Shown here piece by piece: positions 45,069-57,589 of a stretch of DNA of 64,000 nucleotides. Position 1 is the first letter of the stretch. Each line of letters opens with the position of its first letter. This DNA comes from Paguma larvata (Eukaryota; Chordata; Mammalia; Carnivora; Viverridae): assembly GCA_030068075.1 (NCBI GenBank), contig CM057834.1, positions 94,009,119-94,073,118 on the forward strand, read 5' to 3'. Below the pieces are notes generated by a model. The model searched no databases. It saw only the letters and a list, made by a program, of their open reading frames with translations, and had not been told where the DNA came from. Position numbers and translations under genes: made by a program.

Positions 45069-48000
45069 TTACAGAGCTGTTTTTCCCCCAAATTTTTATT
45101 AAAACTCTAGTTAGTTAACATACAGCGCAATATTGGCTTCAGGAGAAGAATTTAGTGATTCATCACTTACAGAACACCACCCAGTGCTCACCATCACAGT
45201 CTAGCCCAACCCCCAGCCACCTCCCTCCATCCACCCTCAGATTTTTCTCTATTGTTGAGTCTTTTATGATTTGATTTCTTTTTTCCCACTTTCCATATGT
45301 TCATCTGTTTTGTTTCTTAAATTCCATCTATGAGTGAATTCATGGCATTTCTCTTTCTCTGATCTATTTAGCTTAGCATAATACAATCTAGCTTGATATA
45401 CTTTGTTGCAAATGGCAAGATTTCATTCTTTTTGATGGCTGAGTAATGTAGGTACACATCACATCTTTATCCATTCATCATTCTATTGACATTTGGTCTC
45501 TTTCGATAGTTTGGCTATTGTTGATACTGCTACTAGAAACATTAGGGTGAATGTACCCCTTCAAAACTATATTTTTATATCCTTTGGGTAAATACCTTCT
45601 AGTGTAATTACTGGATCATAGGGTAGTTCTATATTTAACTCTTTGAGAAACCTCCATACCGTTTTCCAGAGTGGTTACACCAGTCTTCATTCCCACCAAC
45701 AGTTCAAGAAGGTTCCCCTTTCTTCACATCCTCACCAACTCTTGTCATTTCTTATGTTGTTGATTTTAGCCATTCTGACAGGAGTGATTTGGTTTCCCAT
45801 GTGTGTGTTGTCCATCTGGATGTCTTCTTTAGAAAAATGTCTATTCACTTCTTTTGCCCACTTCTTAACTGGATTATTCAGTCTTGGGCGTTGATATAGA
45901 GAAGTTCTTTATAAATTTGGGATACCAACTTTTTATCAGATACATCATTTGCAAATATCTTCACCCATTCCAAAGGTTGCTGTTTAGTTTTGTTGATTGT
46001 TTCCTTTGCTGTGCAGAAGCTTTTTATATTGATAAAATCCCTGTAGTTCATGTTTGCTTTTGTTCCTCTTCCCCTCTGGTGATGTGTCTAGAAGTTGCTA
46101 TAGCCAAGGTCAAAGAGGTCATGATGATTTCCTTTCTCACACTTTGGGCTTTCATCCAATTTTAATTTATTTTTGTGTATGGTGTAAGAAAGTGGTCCAG
46201 GATCATTCTTCTGCATGTTGCTGTCCAGTTTTCCCAACACCATTTGTGAAAATACCGTATTTTTTTCCATTGGATATTCTTTCCTGCTTTGTCAAAGATT
46301 AGTTGACCATGTAGTTGTGGATCAATTTCTGGGCTTTGCATTCTGTTCCATTGATCTATGTGACTGTTTTTGTGCCAATGCCATACTGTCTTGATGTTTG
46401 TAGCTTTGTAATATAGCTCGAAGTCTGGAATTGTGATGCCTCCAGCTTTGCTTTCCTTTTTCAGGATCACTTTGGCTCTTCAGGGTCTTTTGTGGTTCCA
46501 TTCAAATTTTAGGATTGTGTGTTCTGGCTTTGTGAAAAATGCTGGTGGTATTTTAATAGACATTGCATTAAATGTATAGATTGTTTTGGGTAGTATAGAC
46601 ACATTAACAGTGTTCTTCCTACCCCTAAGGATGAAATGTTTTTCCATTTCTTTGTGTCCACTTCAATCTGTTTCATGTGTTCTACAGTTTTCAGAGTACG
46701 GATCTTTTACCGCTTTGGTAGGTTTATATCTCATATCGTAAGGTTTTTGGCCCAACTGTAAATGGAAGTGATTCTTGATTTATTTTTCTGCTGCTTCATT
46801 ATTGGTGTATGGAAATGCAACAGATTTCTGGACACTTATTTATATCCTGCAATTTTTTGAATTTATGTATTAGTTCTACAAATTTTTGGTGGAGTCTTTC
46901 AGGTTATCTACATGGAGTAGATAGTCCTGTGCAAATAGTCAAAGTTTGACTTCTTTCTTGCCAGTTTATATGGCTTTTATTTCCTTTTGTTGTCCGATGC
47001 TGAGGCTAAGACATCCAGTTATATATTAAGCAGTATTGGTGAGAGTGAACATCTCCATTTTGTTCCTGACCTTAGAGGAAAAGCTCTCAGCCTTTTCTCA
47101 TTAAGGATGTTATTAGCTGTGAGTTTTTTTGTATATGGCCTTTATGATGTTGAGGTATATTCCATCCATATCTATTTTGTTGAGGGTTTTTATCAAAAAT
47201 ACATGCTCTATTCTATCAAATGCTTTTTCTACATCTACTGAATCATATGGTTCTTCCAATTTCTTTTACTGATGTGATGTATCATGTCTATTGATTTGCA
47301 AATACTGAATTGTCCCTGCATTCCAGGAATAAATCTCATTTGATTATAGTGAACAGTTATTTTAATGTACTGTTAGATTCAATTTGCTACTATCTCATTG
47401 AGAATTTTTGCATCCATGTTCATCAGGGAAAATGGTCTGTAATTCTCCTTTTTAGTGGAGTTTTGTCTGGTTTTGGAATTGAGGTAATCTTGGCCTTGTA
47501 AGAATGAGTTTGGAAGTTTTTCTTCCATTTGTAGTTTTTGGAATGTTTTGAGAAGAATAGGTATTAACTCTTCCTTAAATGTCTGGTGGAATTTCTCTGG
47601 GAAGCCATCTGGCCCTGGATTTTGTTTGCTGGGAGGTTTACATTACTGATTCAGTTTCCTCGCTCGTTATGAGATTGTTCAAAGTTTTTATTTCTTCTTG
47701 TTTAAGTTTTGGTAGTTTGTATGTTTCTAGGAATATGCCTATTTCTCTCAGATTGCCCAGTTTACATAAAATTATTCATAATTTCATTTTCATAATTTTC
47801 TCTCATAATCATTTATATTTCTGTGGTATTGGTTGTGATCTCTCCTCTTTTATTCATTTATTTGGTCCCTTTGTCTTTTATTTTTTGATAAGTCTGGCTA
47901 GAGGATTATCAATTTTATGAATTCTTTTAGGAAAAACTTAATTTCATTGATCTGTTCTTTTTTTTCTATATCGTTTATTTCTGCTCTAATCTTTATATTT

Positions 48001-51000
48001 TCCTTCTTCTACTGGCTTTAGGCTTTACTTCCTATTCCTTTCCTAACTCCTTTAGGTGCAATTTGGGTTGCATTTTTGAGACTTTTCTTGCTTCTTGAGG
48101 TATACCTGTATTGCAGTATACTTCCCTCTTACGACCACCTTTGCTGCATTCCCAAGGTTTTAGACTGTTGTCTTCTCATTTTCATGTGCTTCCATGTACT
48201 TTTTTATTTACTCTTTAATTTTCTGGTCAACCCATTCATTATTTAGTAGGATGTTCTTTAACATTCCTGTGTTTGTGGTCTTTTGAAATATTTTCTTGTG
48301 GTTAACTTCAAGTTTCATAGCATTGTGGTCTAAAAATATGTATAGTATGATCTCAATTTTTTTGTACTTGTTGAGGGCTGATTTGTGACCCTGTATATAA
48401 TCTATTCTGGAGAATGTTCCATGTGCACTTGAGAAGAATGTTTATTCTGCTGCCTTAGGATGGAATGTTTTCAGTATAAGTCAGGTCCATCTGGTCCAGT
48501 GTGTCACTGAAAGCCGTTGTTTCCTTGTTGATTTTCTGCTGAGATAATCTGTTTACTACTATAAGTGGGTGTTAAAATCTCCTACTATTACGGTTTTATT
48601 AACAGTGAGGTTATGTTTGTTATTGATTGATTTATATATTTGGGTTCTTTCAAGTTGGGGGCATAAATATTTATAATTGGTAGATCTTCTTGATGGGTAG
48701 ATCCTTTAATTATGATGTAATGCCTTTCTTCATTCGTTATAGTCTTTGGTTTAAAATGTAGCCTGGTATAAATATGGCTATTCTTGCTTTCTTTTGACTT
48801 CCATTAACACAATATATGGTTCTCCATCCATTTACTTTCAATCTGCAGGTGTCTTTAGTCTAAAATGAGTCTCTTGTAGGAGGATATAGATGTGTCTTAT
48901 ATTTATATCCTTCTGATATACTATGTCTTTTGATTGGAGTATTTAGTCAATTTACTTTCAAAATGATTATTGATAGACATGAATTTAGTCCTTTTTTTGT
49001 TACCCGAAGAGTGATATTTTTGGTGATGTTTTTTGTTCTTTTCTAGTCTTTGTTGCTTTTGGACATTTTTTCCCTCCAAAGAGTCCCCTTGAATATTTCT
49101 TGCAAGGGTGTGTTAATGGTCATTAACTCCTCTCCTTTTTGTTTTTGGGAATATCTTTATCTCTCCTTCTATTATGAATGACAATGTTACTGGACAAAGT
49201 ATACGTGGCTGCATATTTTTCCCCATTTCCCAGTTGAATGTATCATGCCGCTCTCTTCTGACCTGCCAAGTTTCTGTGGACAGGCCTGCCACACACCTGA
49301 TCTGTCTTCCCTTGTGGGCTAAGGATGCTTTTCCCTTGCCGCTTTCATGATTCCTTCCTTGTCTTTGCATTGTTTGCATTTGACTATGATATGTCTTGGT
49401 GATGGCTGGCTTTTGTTGAATTTAATAGGAGTTCTCTGTGCTTCTGTGATTTTGATGTCTGTGTTCTTCCCAGATTGGATATTTTCAGCTATAATTTGCT
49501 TAAATAAGCCTTCTGCCCTTTTGTATCTCTTCTTCTAGAACTTCTATGATATGAATGCTTTTATGCTTTAAGGGATTCCTAAGTTTCCTAAGTCTACTTT
49601 TGGAATCCAATCTCTTTCTTTCCCACTTCATTATTTTTCATGATTTTAACTTTTGTATCACTGATTCGTTCTTCTGCTTCGTTCATCCTAATTGTCATGG
49701 CATCCATTCGGGCTTGCATCTCAGTTATAGTGTTTTTAATTTCAGCCTGACTAGATTTTACGTCTTTTATCTCTGCAGAAAGGAATTCTTTAGTGTCTTC
49801 TATGCTTCTTTCAAGCCCAGCTAGTATCCTTGTAGTTGTTTTAAATTATAGTTTAGGCATCTTACTTATATCTGTATTGATTAAATCCTTGTCTGTTACT
49901 TCTTCCAATTCTTTATTTTGGGGTGAATTCCTCAGTCTTTTCATTTTGTCAAGGTCACTGTTTGTGTGTGTGTGTGTGATTGTTAGGAAAGCCCGTTAAA
50001 TTTCTGCTCCTGTAATGGCTTTATTAAGAGGAGGTAAAAAAAAAAATGTGTTTTGGTCTGCTTGTTAAAAGAAGCTGCTTTTTCTGTCCCATAAAACACA
50101 CACACACACACACACACGCGCGCGTACACACACACACACACACACACGCACACACACACACGCGCGCACACACACGCGCACGCGCACACGCGCGCACACA
50201 CACACACACGCGCGCGCGCGCGCTCGACGGAAGCTAGAGCCTAGCCCCTGAGAGCTGAAGCATTGCAGCACTTTATGATCAGTAGATTTGGTGATTGCAA
50301 GGGATGTGTGCTGGTCTTCTGGAGGTCGGCCCTGCTGTATTGATTCTCAGGTGGGTTTGCCTTAGTGAAGATGCACCTGCAGGGCACAGGGAGGCAGCCC
50401 TTGGTGTAAGCAGCTCTGGCTTCCACTTGGTGGCACTGTTTTGCGCACTGAAGTTGGTCATTGTTGATGCAAAGGTGGTGGGGGGATGAGCAGGTGGAAG
50501 AGGCATCACCCACTCTCATCTCTGGAGCAGAGGACTCATTCCCGCCACTCCTCAGGAAGCCCTCACAGAAGAGCAATCACTCCTCCTCTGTCCCCACCTT
50601 CTGTCAGATTCCTGCCTTTACCCTGTCTCAGAGCTATCCATCTGCCAGGTTGCACAGCACTCCCATGTTTTAGCTCAGGCATGGCTGGGTTTCAAAATTC
50701 CAAACTTCAGAGACTCTTATAGCTTGGGACCCTTTCTGATTTTCTGGGGGAGGTTGTTGCCACACTGTGGTCAGGTGCTGATTTGTCCCAGAAAATGGTT
50801 GCATGACCACGTAGTGGTTCGGAATTTATGGTAAAGCACAGCAGAAAGCCAACACCAAGGCTTGCTGCCCTCCGCTGGCACCCCCATCCCTATGCTAGTT
50901 AATGGGGTAACTCAGTGGAGTCCACCAGGTCTTTTGTCCTTGGAAACGTCATGCCACCTCTCCCAAATGCATCCTGAGGAGGGGAACTGTTTTTTCCCCC

Positions 51001-51495
51001 ATGTGACCAGGGGATTCTCAGATTACTTTGCCCATTCCTAGATCTCGGTCCTCCTTCTCCACTGGAGCACCACTAAGCCTACCAGGTGGAACCCTCTAAA
51101 ACTTAGAATTTTGCATTCTGTTACTTATAAAATCTTGTTGTATTTAGCCCCTTTCTTTTTCCCAGTCAGTGGTTTTGGGGAAGTTTTTCTTCTTCAAACC
51201 CTGCATGTGCTTTCACTCTTTTTCTCTCTTGATCCCTCCATGGTCAGAACTCTCTCCCTTCTGCTGTACCCACAGCTCTTTTCTCCCTCAAATCAACTCT
51301 CTACAACTCCTACCTTACACAAAGTGCTCATTTTTTTTAACTTGTAGATGTGCAATCTTGTTCCCTGAGCCCTTAGTTCAATTTCCTGGGTGTTCAGAAT
51401 GATTTGATATTTATCTAGCTGTGTTCAAGGGATGAGGCAAGCTTAGGGTCCTCCTACACCTCTGCCATCTTAACTCTTCTAAATTTGCAGAGTTG
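45069..51495 (-). mobile_element. Structurally full-length L1, minus strand, inactive
   Basis: TTACAGAGCTGT (45069-45080) and TTGCAGAGTTGT (51484-51495) form a 12-bp duplication with two changes. Between them is a collinear L1: 3' UTR 45081-45380, ORF2 about 45390-48990, ORF1 about 49000-49990 and 5' UTR about 50000-51483. The endonuclease motif INIYAP reads on the minus strand at 48660-48679. The reverse transcriptase catalytic site reads FAQD, not FADD (46924-46935), and stops are frequent, so it cannot retrotranspose. No SINE has landed in it. The right end (CTCCTACACCTCTGCCATCTT) is the L1 5' start in reverse complement. Loss of most of the A tail and the worn duplication suggest mid-age. 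Confidence 0.85.
50095..50222. repeat. Compound (CA)n/(CG)n tract in L1 5' UTR
   Basis: About 128 bp of almost perfect purine-pyrimidine alternation, with CA runs broken by blocks of CG such as CGCGCGCG near 50210-50221. It lies in the 5' UTR of the full-length L1. It is the densest CpG cluster in the window, and such tracts can adopt left-handed DNA. Confidence 0.95.
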
Positions 51496-51714
51496 TAAAG
51501 GTGAAATAAAACTAGGATTTACCCTCAGGGATTTTGAAGTCTTAGAATTAGAATCCTATGAAAGATGAAAAACTGAACTGGAACGGAATGAGAACAGGGA
51601 TTCTGCAAAATAGGTTGCTATTAAATGTAAGAAAATCAGTTTGTCAAGTGGAGAATGAGCCTTATCCTGTTCTAGGATTCTTGTGCCTCACTATTGCCAA
51701 AGGCAGTAGACATG
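51496..51714. other. Flank of the full-length L1
   Basis: Nothing recognisable. Confidence 0.45.
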
Positions 51715-51830
51715 GTAACAAAAAGCACAGGTCATAGGGTTCAAATCTCAGTCCCACAGACACTAGCTTTACTGACTTTCAGAAAGTTACTTAACTTTCC
51801 TAAGGTGAGTTTGTAATTGCAAGGGTTTAA
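51715..51830 (+). repeat. MIR fragment, plus strand
   Basis: 'GGTCATAGGGTTCAAATCTCAGTCCCACAGACACTAGCTTTACTGACTTTCAGAAAGTTACTTAACTTTCCTAAGGT' follows the MIR core closely (gggttcaaatcccagctctgcc … actagctgtgtgacctt … agttacttaacctctct). Confidence 0.8.
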
Positions 51831-54615
51831 AATAACTTTGTGCATCTTTTATTGCATCTATTATTTTGCCACTCTCCTGTCTCTTAATTATCTAACCCAT
51901 ATGTCACTAGGAAATTAAACACAAATTATTTTATATACACAAGTTATTTTGCAATAGAAACTGACTGGCAACCTGTCAGAAATTCACATTCTTGGACCTA
52001 TCATAAAACCAGTGAATACCCAACCACGTATCCCTGGACAAGCTTCCAGGTCCTTAAACGACACCTGCCCTCCTAGTCCTGCTGGTGGCCATCTCTGATG
52101 GTGAGTTACCACAGTATATTGATATTTTACTAGACATACCTATTTTCCTATTGATGGTTTCTTCTGCTGTTCTCCTTCTGATTTGAGGAGGGGATGCTTT
52201 TTTACATAATCAAGCAGAGTACAACTAAGTCTGGGCTGTGACTTTCAGAAAGCTTTCCTTATGTTTTGGGATTAAGGGAAATTTAAATGGAGAGCAATGT
52301 ACAGCTGCTATTAAAAATAGTTCCTCTTAGAGTCCATAGGTCCAAACATCATGTGGGGATTCTTACTTTCCTCCTCATTGTGGCTCCACTTTAGTTCCTC
52401 TCATTAGCCTTCTCCAAATATCTTCACAAATTTTATGTTAGGCCCTAAAACATGCAGGCAAACTCCCTTCTCTCATTCAAATATTCACTCCATTCCCTGA
52501 CTCTTAGTAATTAATATTAGAAATGGGATTACTCCAGTTCTTTTCACAGAATACTTCTCCTGCCAGTATATTCCATACAAAGAATTCCCAACAGTGTTAG
52601 AGTACACTTTCAGCATAAGACAGATATTTAGGAGGGATTCTTTAAATTCACAGTAGCATTTTATGCAAAATGTATTCACATATAATATTATCAGACAGAA
52701 GTGGTAACAGATGACTCTTAAAAATATGCTCCTAGATATTTCCCGACATTTAGGTTATTCAAAGAACAATAGCAGGTACTATACTTTGACATTTACATGT
52801 AAAGTTATAATAAAGAGATGTTTTTTATATATAGGAACTCTTGGCTACCAAAATTAAATTTCAGTAATAATTACCCTAAAAAATGGGAACCATGCATAAA
52901 CTCTTAATGGTATTTTCATTGTACTTAACATTCAGTTCTCATTAACACAGTGTCACATTATAACATACTGGTTTCTGTTCCCGATGTCTTCTTTTGCTTC
53001 TCAATATTGCTTTATGTTCTGAGCTCCGGGTCCTTACATAATCACTTATCACTTAATATGAAGTATAATCTTCAACTGAAAGCGTACTACATTAAATACA
53101 ACATTTGGAAATTTAAGGGGAAGCAATTATAGAGCAACAACAAAAAAGAAAGATATAACACAAAGGACTTAGCAGATAGCTTAGATACCATCTATCTAAC
53201 ACTTGATATCAGACTTTATACCTTTATGTTTATAGCTCCTCAAACTACACAAGTAATTTAATGAGATTCTGGTCAGCAAGCAGGTGCCCATCACTTACTG
53301 AGGGTGAATCGCTGTGAAATGGGGTGTACTTACACAAATGACAGAGATATATGGCTTACCATAAACGAGAGCACATCGTAAAAGGGAATATGATTATAGA
53401 CAAGTAGTTACATATAATTACATATTCAAACTCCAGGGGAAAATACTAGTGGAAAGTGTAAAAGACTATAGCCTATCAGGATAAAGAATATCCTCTCTAA
53501 TGTTCACAACCTTTTGTCAAGTTCAGTATTTCACATTTTTCCATCTTAAGAGAAAATAAATTGTGTGTGGGCATGCGCACACACACACACATGCATGTGT
53601 TTGACACTCGAGAAAAAAATAGCTATCTTCCTTGAGAATTCATATACTGTTTCAGGAGAGGTGAAATGCTAGAGCAATTTCAATGATTCTGTCTATTATG
53701 AAAAACACAGAAGTTGTAAAGGGATGAAAATATTAAGGCAAAGATGTTTTGGATGAAAACCAACACAAGTGTCAATTTAAAGTAGGAGCATTAGAGTCAC
53801 CAGGAATTTCAGATACTAGATAATTAGTAAAAACTGCTTTATCTAAGAGTGGCTGTGTGTAAACAATCGGACTGTCTTCATTGTTTGAATAATGTTTTAA
53901 CCTTGTATGTGATCCATAAGTGTTAGAATGTGGTATCATCATGGGACTTAACTACATGAACCATGAAATTTGAGGTGTTGCAGAAGCATGAGTGGGCATG
54001 AAAAATATATCACTCACACATATATTAGAAAGATGTATGTAGAAGAAATGGTGAGGTGTGGGAAGAAAGGAGACATCATGAAATGCTTGAGTATATAAGA
54101 TGGTGGTGGAGCACATGAGCAAAACAGAAGTATCTCGGAGGATCTCCACTGAGGGCTTTGCAGTAAACCGTCAAAGTCTGTGAGCAGTGCCAATAATGGT
54201 GAGAGGTCTAGCAAGATGTGGAAAGATGAAAATAAGGATAGAGAGTAAAGGAAATTCCTCAGGACCCGGAGCTCAGAACATAAAGCAACTATGTTGTAAA
54301 ACAGAAAATTTGTTTTACATAATTTGCATAGCTGACACCTGATCTATGAGGCAAAAACGGATCACTAGAGTCTTACTGGTCCTAAGATCTCAAGCCCCTC
54401 TAAAGAAATCTCCTAATTCATGACTTGAAAATACTCAGACCTAGTAGTCAAATGAAACCAATTAAACCTCCAACGAAGTTTAAATCCAAATCACTGCAGA
54501 TTAACCTTACTCAGCTCTCTGCCTAGACCTGTGACATAACACTAATATGTCTTTCCTGAAAATAAATACTACTTAAGTTTCTATTACTCTTTTACACAGA
54601 ATGTCAAAGAGTTAG
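51831..54615. other. Unassigned DNA
   Basis: No gene, RNA or named repeat. A short (CA)n lies near 53577-53591. Several 60-66-codon frames have no resemblance to known proteins. Some of it may be very old repeat. Confidence 0.45.
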
Positions 54616-54619
54616 ACAA

Positions 54620-55650
54620 AATTAGAAGTTGTGATAAAAGGGAAGAAAAGGTTATACATGATCAAGGGGAAAAACAATCAATAAAAACAGACTTGCAAAT
54701 ACCCAGATGAGATTTTCAAGTAACTATGATAAAAGTTTAAAAATTAAATATAAATTAACAGATGAGATATTTCATCAGAGATAAGTGAAACTTCCCTCTC
54801 AAGGAAAGAAAGAAAAGAAAGAAAAAAGAAAATGCTACCTGTAAAAAAAGTATATCAGAAATAAGAATTCATTTGATGGTCTTAACAGTAGTAGATTAAA
54901 CACAAAAGAAGAAAGAGGCCATGAATTAGAAGGGTCATTACAAATTAAAATAAGAAAATATAACATAGAATCTGAGATTTTTGAATATTAAATATAACTG
55001 GAATGCCAGAAAGATAATGACAAAGATTTTGAAAAATTAAATCAATCCTCAAGCCAAAAACAAACAAAACAAAACAAAACAAAGGAATCCCAAACAGGAT
55101 AAATTCAAGGAAAACCATAAGAGAGCATATTGTAGTTACACTCATGAAAAGGAAAGGTAAAGAGTAACTTAAAAAATGTTTTTAATGTTTATTTTTGAGA
55201 GAGAGACAGAGCATGAGCCGGGGAGGAGCAGAGAGGGAAACACAGAATCCAAAGCAGGCTCCAGGCTCTGAGCCATCAGCACAGAGTCAGACGCGGTGCT
55301 TAAACTCGTGAACTGTGAAATCATAACCTGAGCTGAAGTCAGATGCTTAACTAAGCCACTCAGGCGTCCCAAAACTTTTAAAAACAGCTAGATTGAGGAT
55401 GGTTATATTACATAAGGGGTTACAGTTATAGGAGAGATGGATGGTGTCTCAAGATGATCGCTAACTCAAAATTTTACATACGGCAGAAATAATCTTCAAA
55501 ATGAACGAAAAATTAAGACATTTTCAGAAACACAAAAATAAGAGATACTGTCTTCCGCAAACTTCCACATCCACATATAGTATGAAAAGACTTTTAGGGA
55601 AAAAGGTGATGATATCACACTGAAGCCTTAACATACAGAATAAAGGGCTG
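54620..55650 (+). mobile_element. Ancient L1M/HAL1-like ORF1 remnant, plus strand
   Basis: In order: 'AACTATGATAAAAGTTTAAAA', 'TATATCAGAAATAAGAATTCATTTGATGGTCTTAACAGTAGTAGATTAAACACA', 'CCCAAACAGGATAAATTCAAGGAAAACCATAAGAGAGCATATTGTAGTTACA' and 'AATTAAGACATTTTCAGAAACA'. This is the ORF1 course of old mammalian L1M/HAL1 elements ('attcactggatgggtttaacagcagattaaacac', 'caggataaatacaaagaaaacc', 'ataaagacattttcagataaac'). A SINE splits it. No frame is intact. Confidence 0.75.
55166..55385 (-). mobile_element. Feline SINE, minus strand
   Basis: The body is at about 55176-55370, with tail TTTTTAATGTTTATTTTTGAG at left and head complement AAGCCACTCAGGCGTCCC at right. A few bases next to the A box are lost. 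Flanks AACTTAAAAA and AACTTTTAAAAA are a worn duplication. It sits in the L1M/HAL1-like remnant. Confidence 0.92.
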
Positions 55651-55664
55651 TTATATATACAGGC

Positions 55665-55880
55665 TTAGCAGAAAACCATGGGGGAAGGGATGGGGGGAAA
55701 AAGTCACAGAGAGGGAAGGAGGCAAAACATAAGAGACTCTTAAATACTAAGAACAAACTGAAGGCTTAGGGGGTAAGGAGGGGGAGAGAGGGTGACGGAC
55801 ACTGAGGTGGGCACGTTTTGGGATGAGCACTGGGTGTTGTATGGAAACCAATTTGACAATAAATTGATAAAAAAAACTAT
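55665..55880 (+). mobile_element. 5'-truncated L1 3' UTR, plus strand
   Basis: 'AAAACATAAGAGACTCTTAAATACTAAGAACAAACTGAAGG', 'GGGATGAGCACTGGGTGTTGTATGG' and 'AATTTGACAATAAATTGATAAAAAAAA' are the carnivore L1 3' UTR and end. Only the last 215 bp or so are present, with an internal deletion relative to longer copies. Confidence 0.88.
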
Positions 55881-56406
55881 TCTATATTTTTTTCAAAAGA
55901 AACTTACTAAGGCAAAATACCATCATTCTGTAAGTAAACAAATGACAAAAAAAACAGCATAAAATATAAATGAGGTGTGTGATTAGACTATTATATTACT
56001 CATATCATTAAAAATCAGAAGTGCGAGATGAATTTTTAAATCTTTAGATCAATATTAACATAAATATAGCTAAAAAGACACAGAGAATATAAAATAGAAT
56101 GCTAAAATAGTACTCATTTTACCTAAAAGAAGTCAGAAACGTAGCAATAAAAGAACAAAGCACAATGAGAAAAATACACCAACATGGTTGACTTAAACTG
56201 AACGATGTCAGCCTTATTTAATTTTAAATGGCTGTATCATAATAGACACAGATTATAATACAGGGAGGAAAATACTAGCACTGTTTAGAGCGTAAATTTA
56301 CATATATAAGTGTGAAAGTACAGCAGTTGAAAGTAAAATTAAAAAAAGACTAGTACAAGACTAGTACAAGACTTGTAACTCTAAACACTAAGTGTATTAC
56401 TGAAGT
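55881..56406. other. Unassigned AT-rich DNA
   Basis: Nothing recognisable apart from the short direct repeat AGACTAGTACA near 56348-56369. Confidence 0.45.
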
Positions 56407-56712
56407 GCTGTAGACTGAACGTTTATGTCTCACCAGAATTCATGAGGTGGGCCTTTGGATGTAATTGGTCATTAGGGAGGATCCTTCATAAATAGTATTA
56501 GTGTCCACATAAGGAAACCCTTTCTTCTTCTGCCATGTAAGGGCACAATAGAAAATGACCATACGAACCAGAAAGTGGGAACTCAGCAGATAAGCAATCT
56601 GACAACATCTTGGTTTGGACTTCCTAGCCAAATAAATGTTGAGAAATAATCTTTTGTTATTTAAGCCACCCAGTGTATGTCCTTGCTATAACTTCTTAAA
56701 TGGACTAATAGA
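56407..56712 (+). mobile_element. MLT1-like solo LTR (ERVL-MaLR), plus strand
   Basis: 'TGCTGTAGACTGAACG' start, 'GAGGTGGGCCTTTGGATGTAATTGGTCATTAGGG', 'AATAGTATTAGTGTCC', 'TGCCATGTAAGGGCACA', 'TCTTGGTTTGGACTTCC', a polyadenylation-type AAATAA and 'TTATTTAAGCCACCCAGTGTATG … GGACTAATAG' follow MaLR LTRs in order. Part of the front is deleted. No internal viral sequence is present. Confidence 0.75.
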
Positions 56713-57170
56713 TTAGGGTTCTCTGGAGAAACAGAACTGAAGGGACACATACACATACTTTTGGCATACCATAACATATATATTATAAGGAATTTACTCA
56801 CAGGATTATAGAAATGGACAATCCAAAGATCTGCAGTTGGGAAGCTGGAGACCCAGAAGAGCCAATAATATACCTCCAGTCTGAAAGAAGGCAGGCTCGA
56901 GACCCACGGAGAGCTAATATTTCAGTTCTAGCCTGAAAAGAGGCAGGAAAAAATAATGTCTCTATTTGAAGGCAGTTAGGCAGGAAGAGGGTCAGCCCTT
57001 TTGTTCTTTTCAGGCCTTCACACAAATGAGGTCCAGATTTGGGAGAACCATCTACTCATTCAATTAGTTAATATATTAATCTCATCCAGCAGGCACACCT
57101 CCCAGGCACACCAAGAATAATGTTTGACAAAATGGGCACGTGAAATTAACAAATAAAATCAACCATCACA
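56704..57170 (-). mobile_element. MLT2-like LTR (ERVL), minus strand
   Basis: Read on the plus strand: 'TTAGGGTTCTCTGGAGAAACAGAACTG', 'TTATAAGGAATTTACTCACAGGATTATAG', 'GAAGCTGGAGACCCAGAAGAGCC', 'TTTTGTTCTTTTCAGGCCTTCA', 'ATATTAATCTCATCC', 'CAAGAATAATGTTTGACAAAATGGGCAC' and 'AATCAACCATCACA'. This is the reverse complement of ERVL MLT2-type LTRs, which run TGT…ACA. It abuts the MLT1-like LTR. No viral gene is attached. Confidence 0.75.
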
Positions 57171-57589
57171 ATAAGTATAAAATAAGCTAATATATTAGTG
57201 TCTGATAATGTAGGTTTCAAGACAGTATTATCAGTGATAAAAAGGGACATTCCATAATGATAAAATAATTCGCCAAGAAAACTTAACAAGCCTAAATGAA
57301 ATGGCACTTAAAGCAAGAACTTCAAAATATATCTAGAAAATGCTAACAGAATCAAAGAAAGATGTATATATACCTACAACCATAATTGATATTTTAACAA
57401 CTCTTCCTCTGTAACTAATGGAATTCAGTATAGTTCAAATCATATATCCTTACTACCGATGTATTTGACAAAATTGATATATTTTATATACTGATAGCAC
57501 CTCTATCACTCTATCATATAACCAATTTTTCTGTAGTGTGACTAATTAAGATCTCTCTTAACAATACTGTTGTCTATATTTTACTATAT
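57171..57589. other. Unassigned AT-rich DNA
   Basis: Nothing recognisable. Confidence 0.45.

Noticed and set aside
47579..47920. 113-codon open frame on the plus strand
   Set aside because: Shadow of the antisense strand of the full-length L1 ORF2.
49983..50271. Overlapping open frames of Cys-Val and Thr-His repeats
   Set aside because: Translations of the (CA)n/(CG)n tract with no coding meaning.
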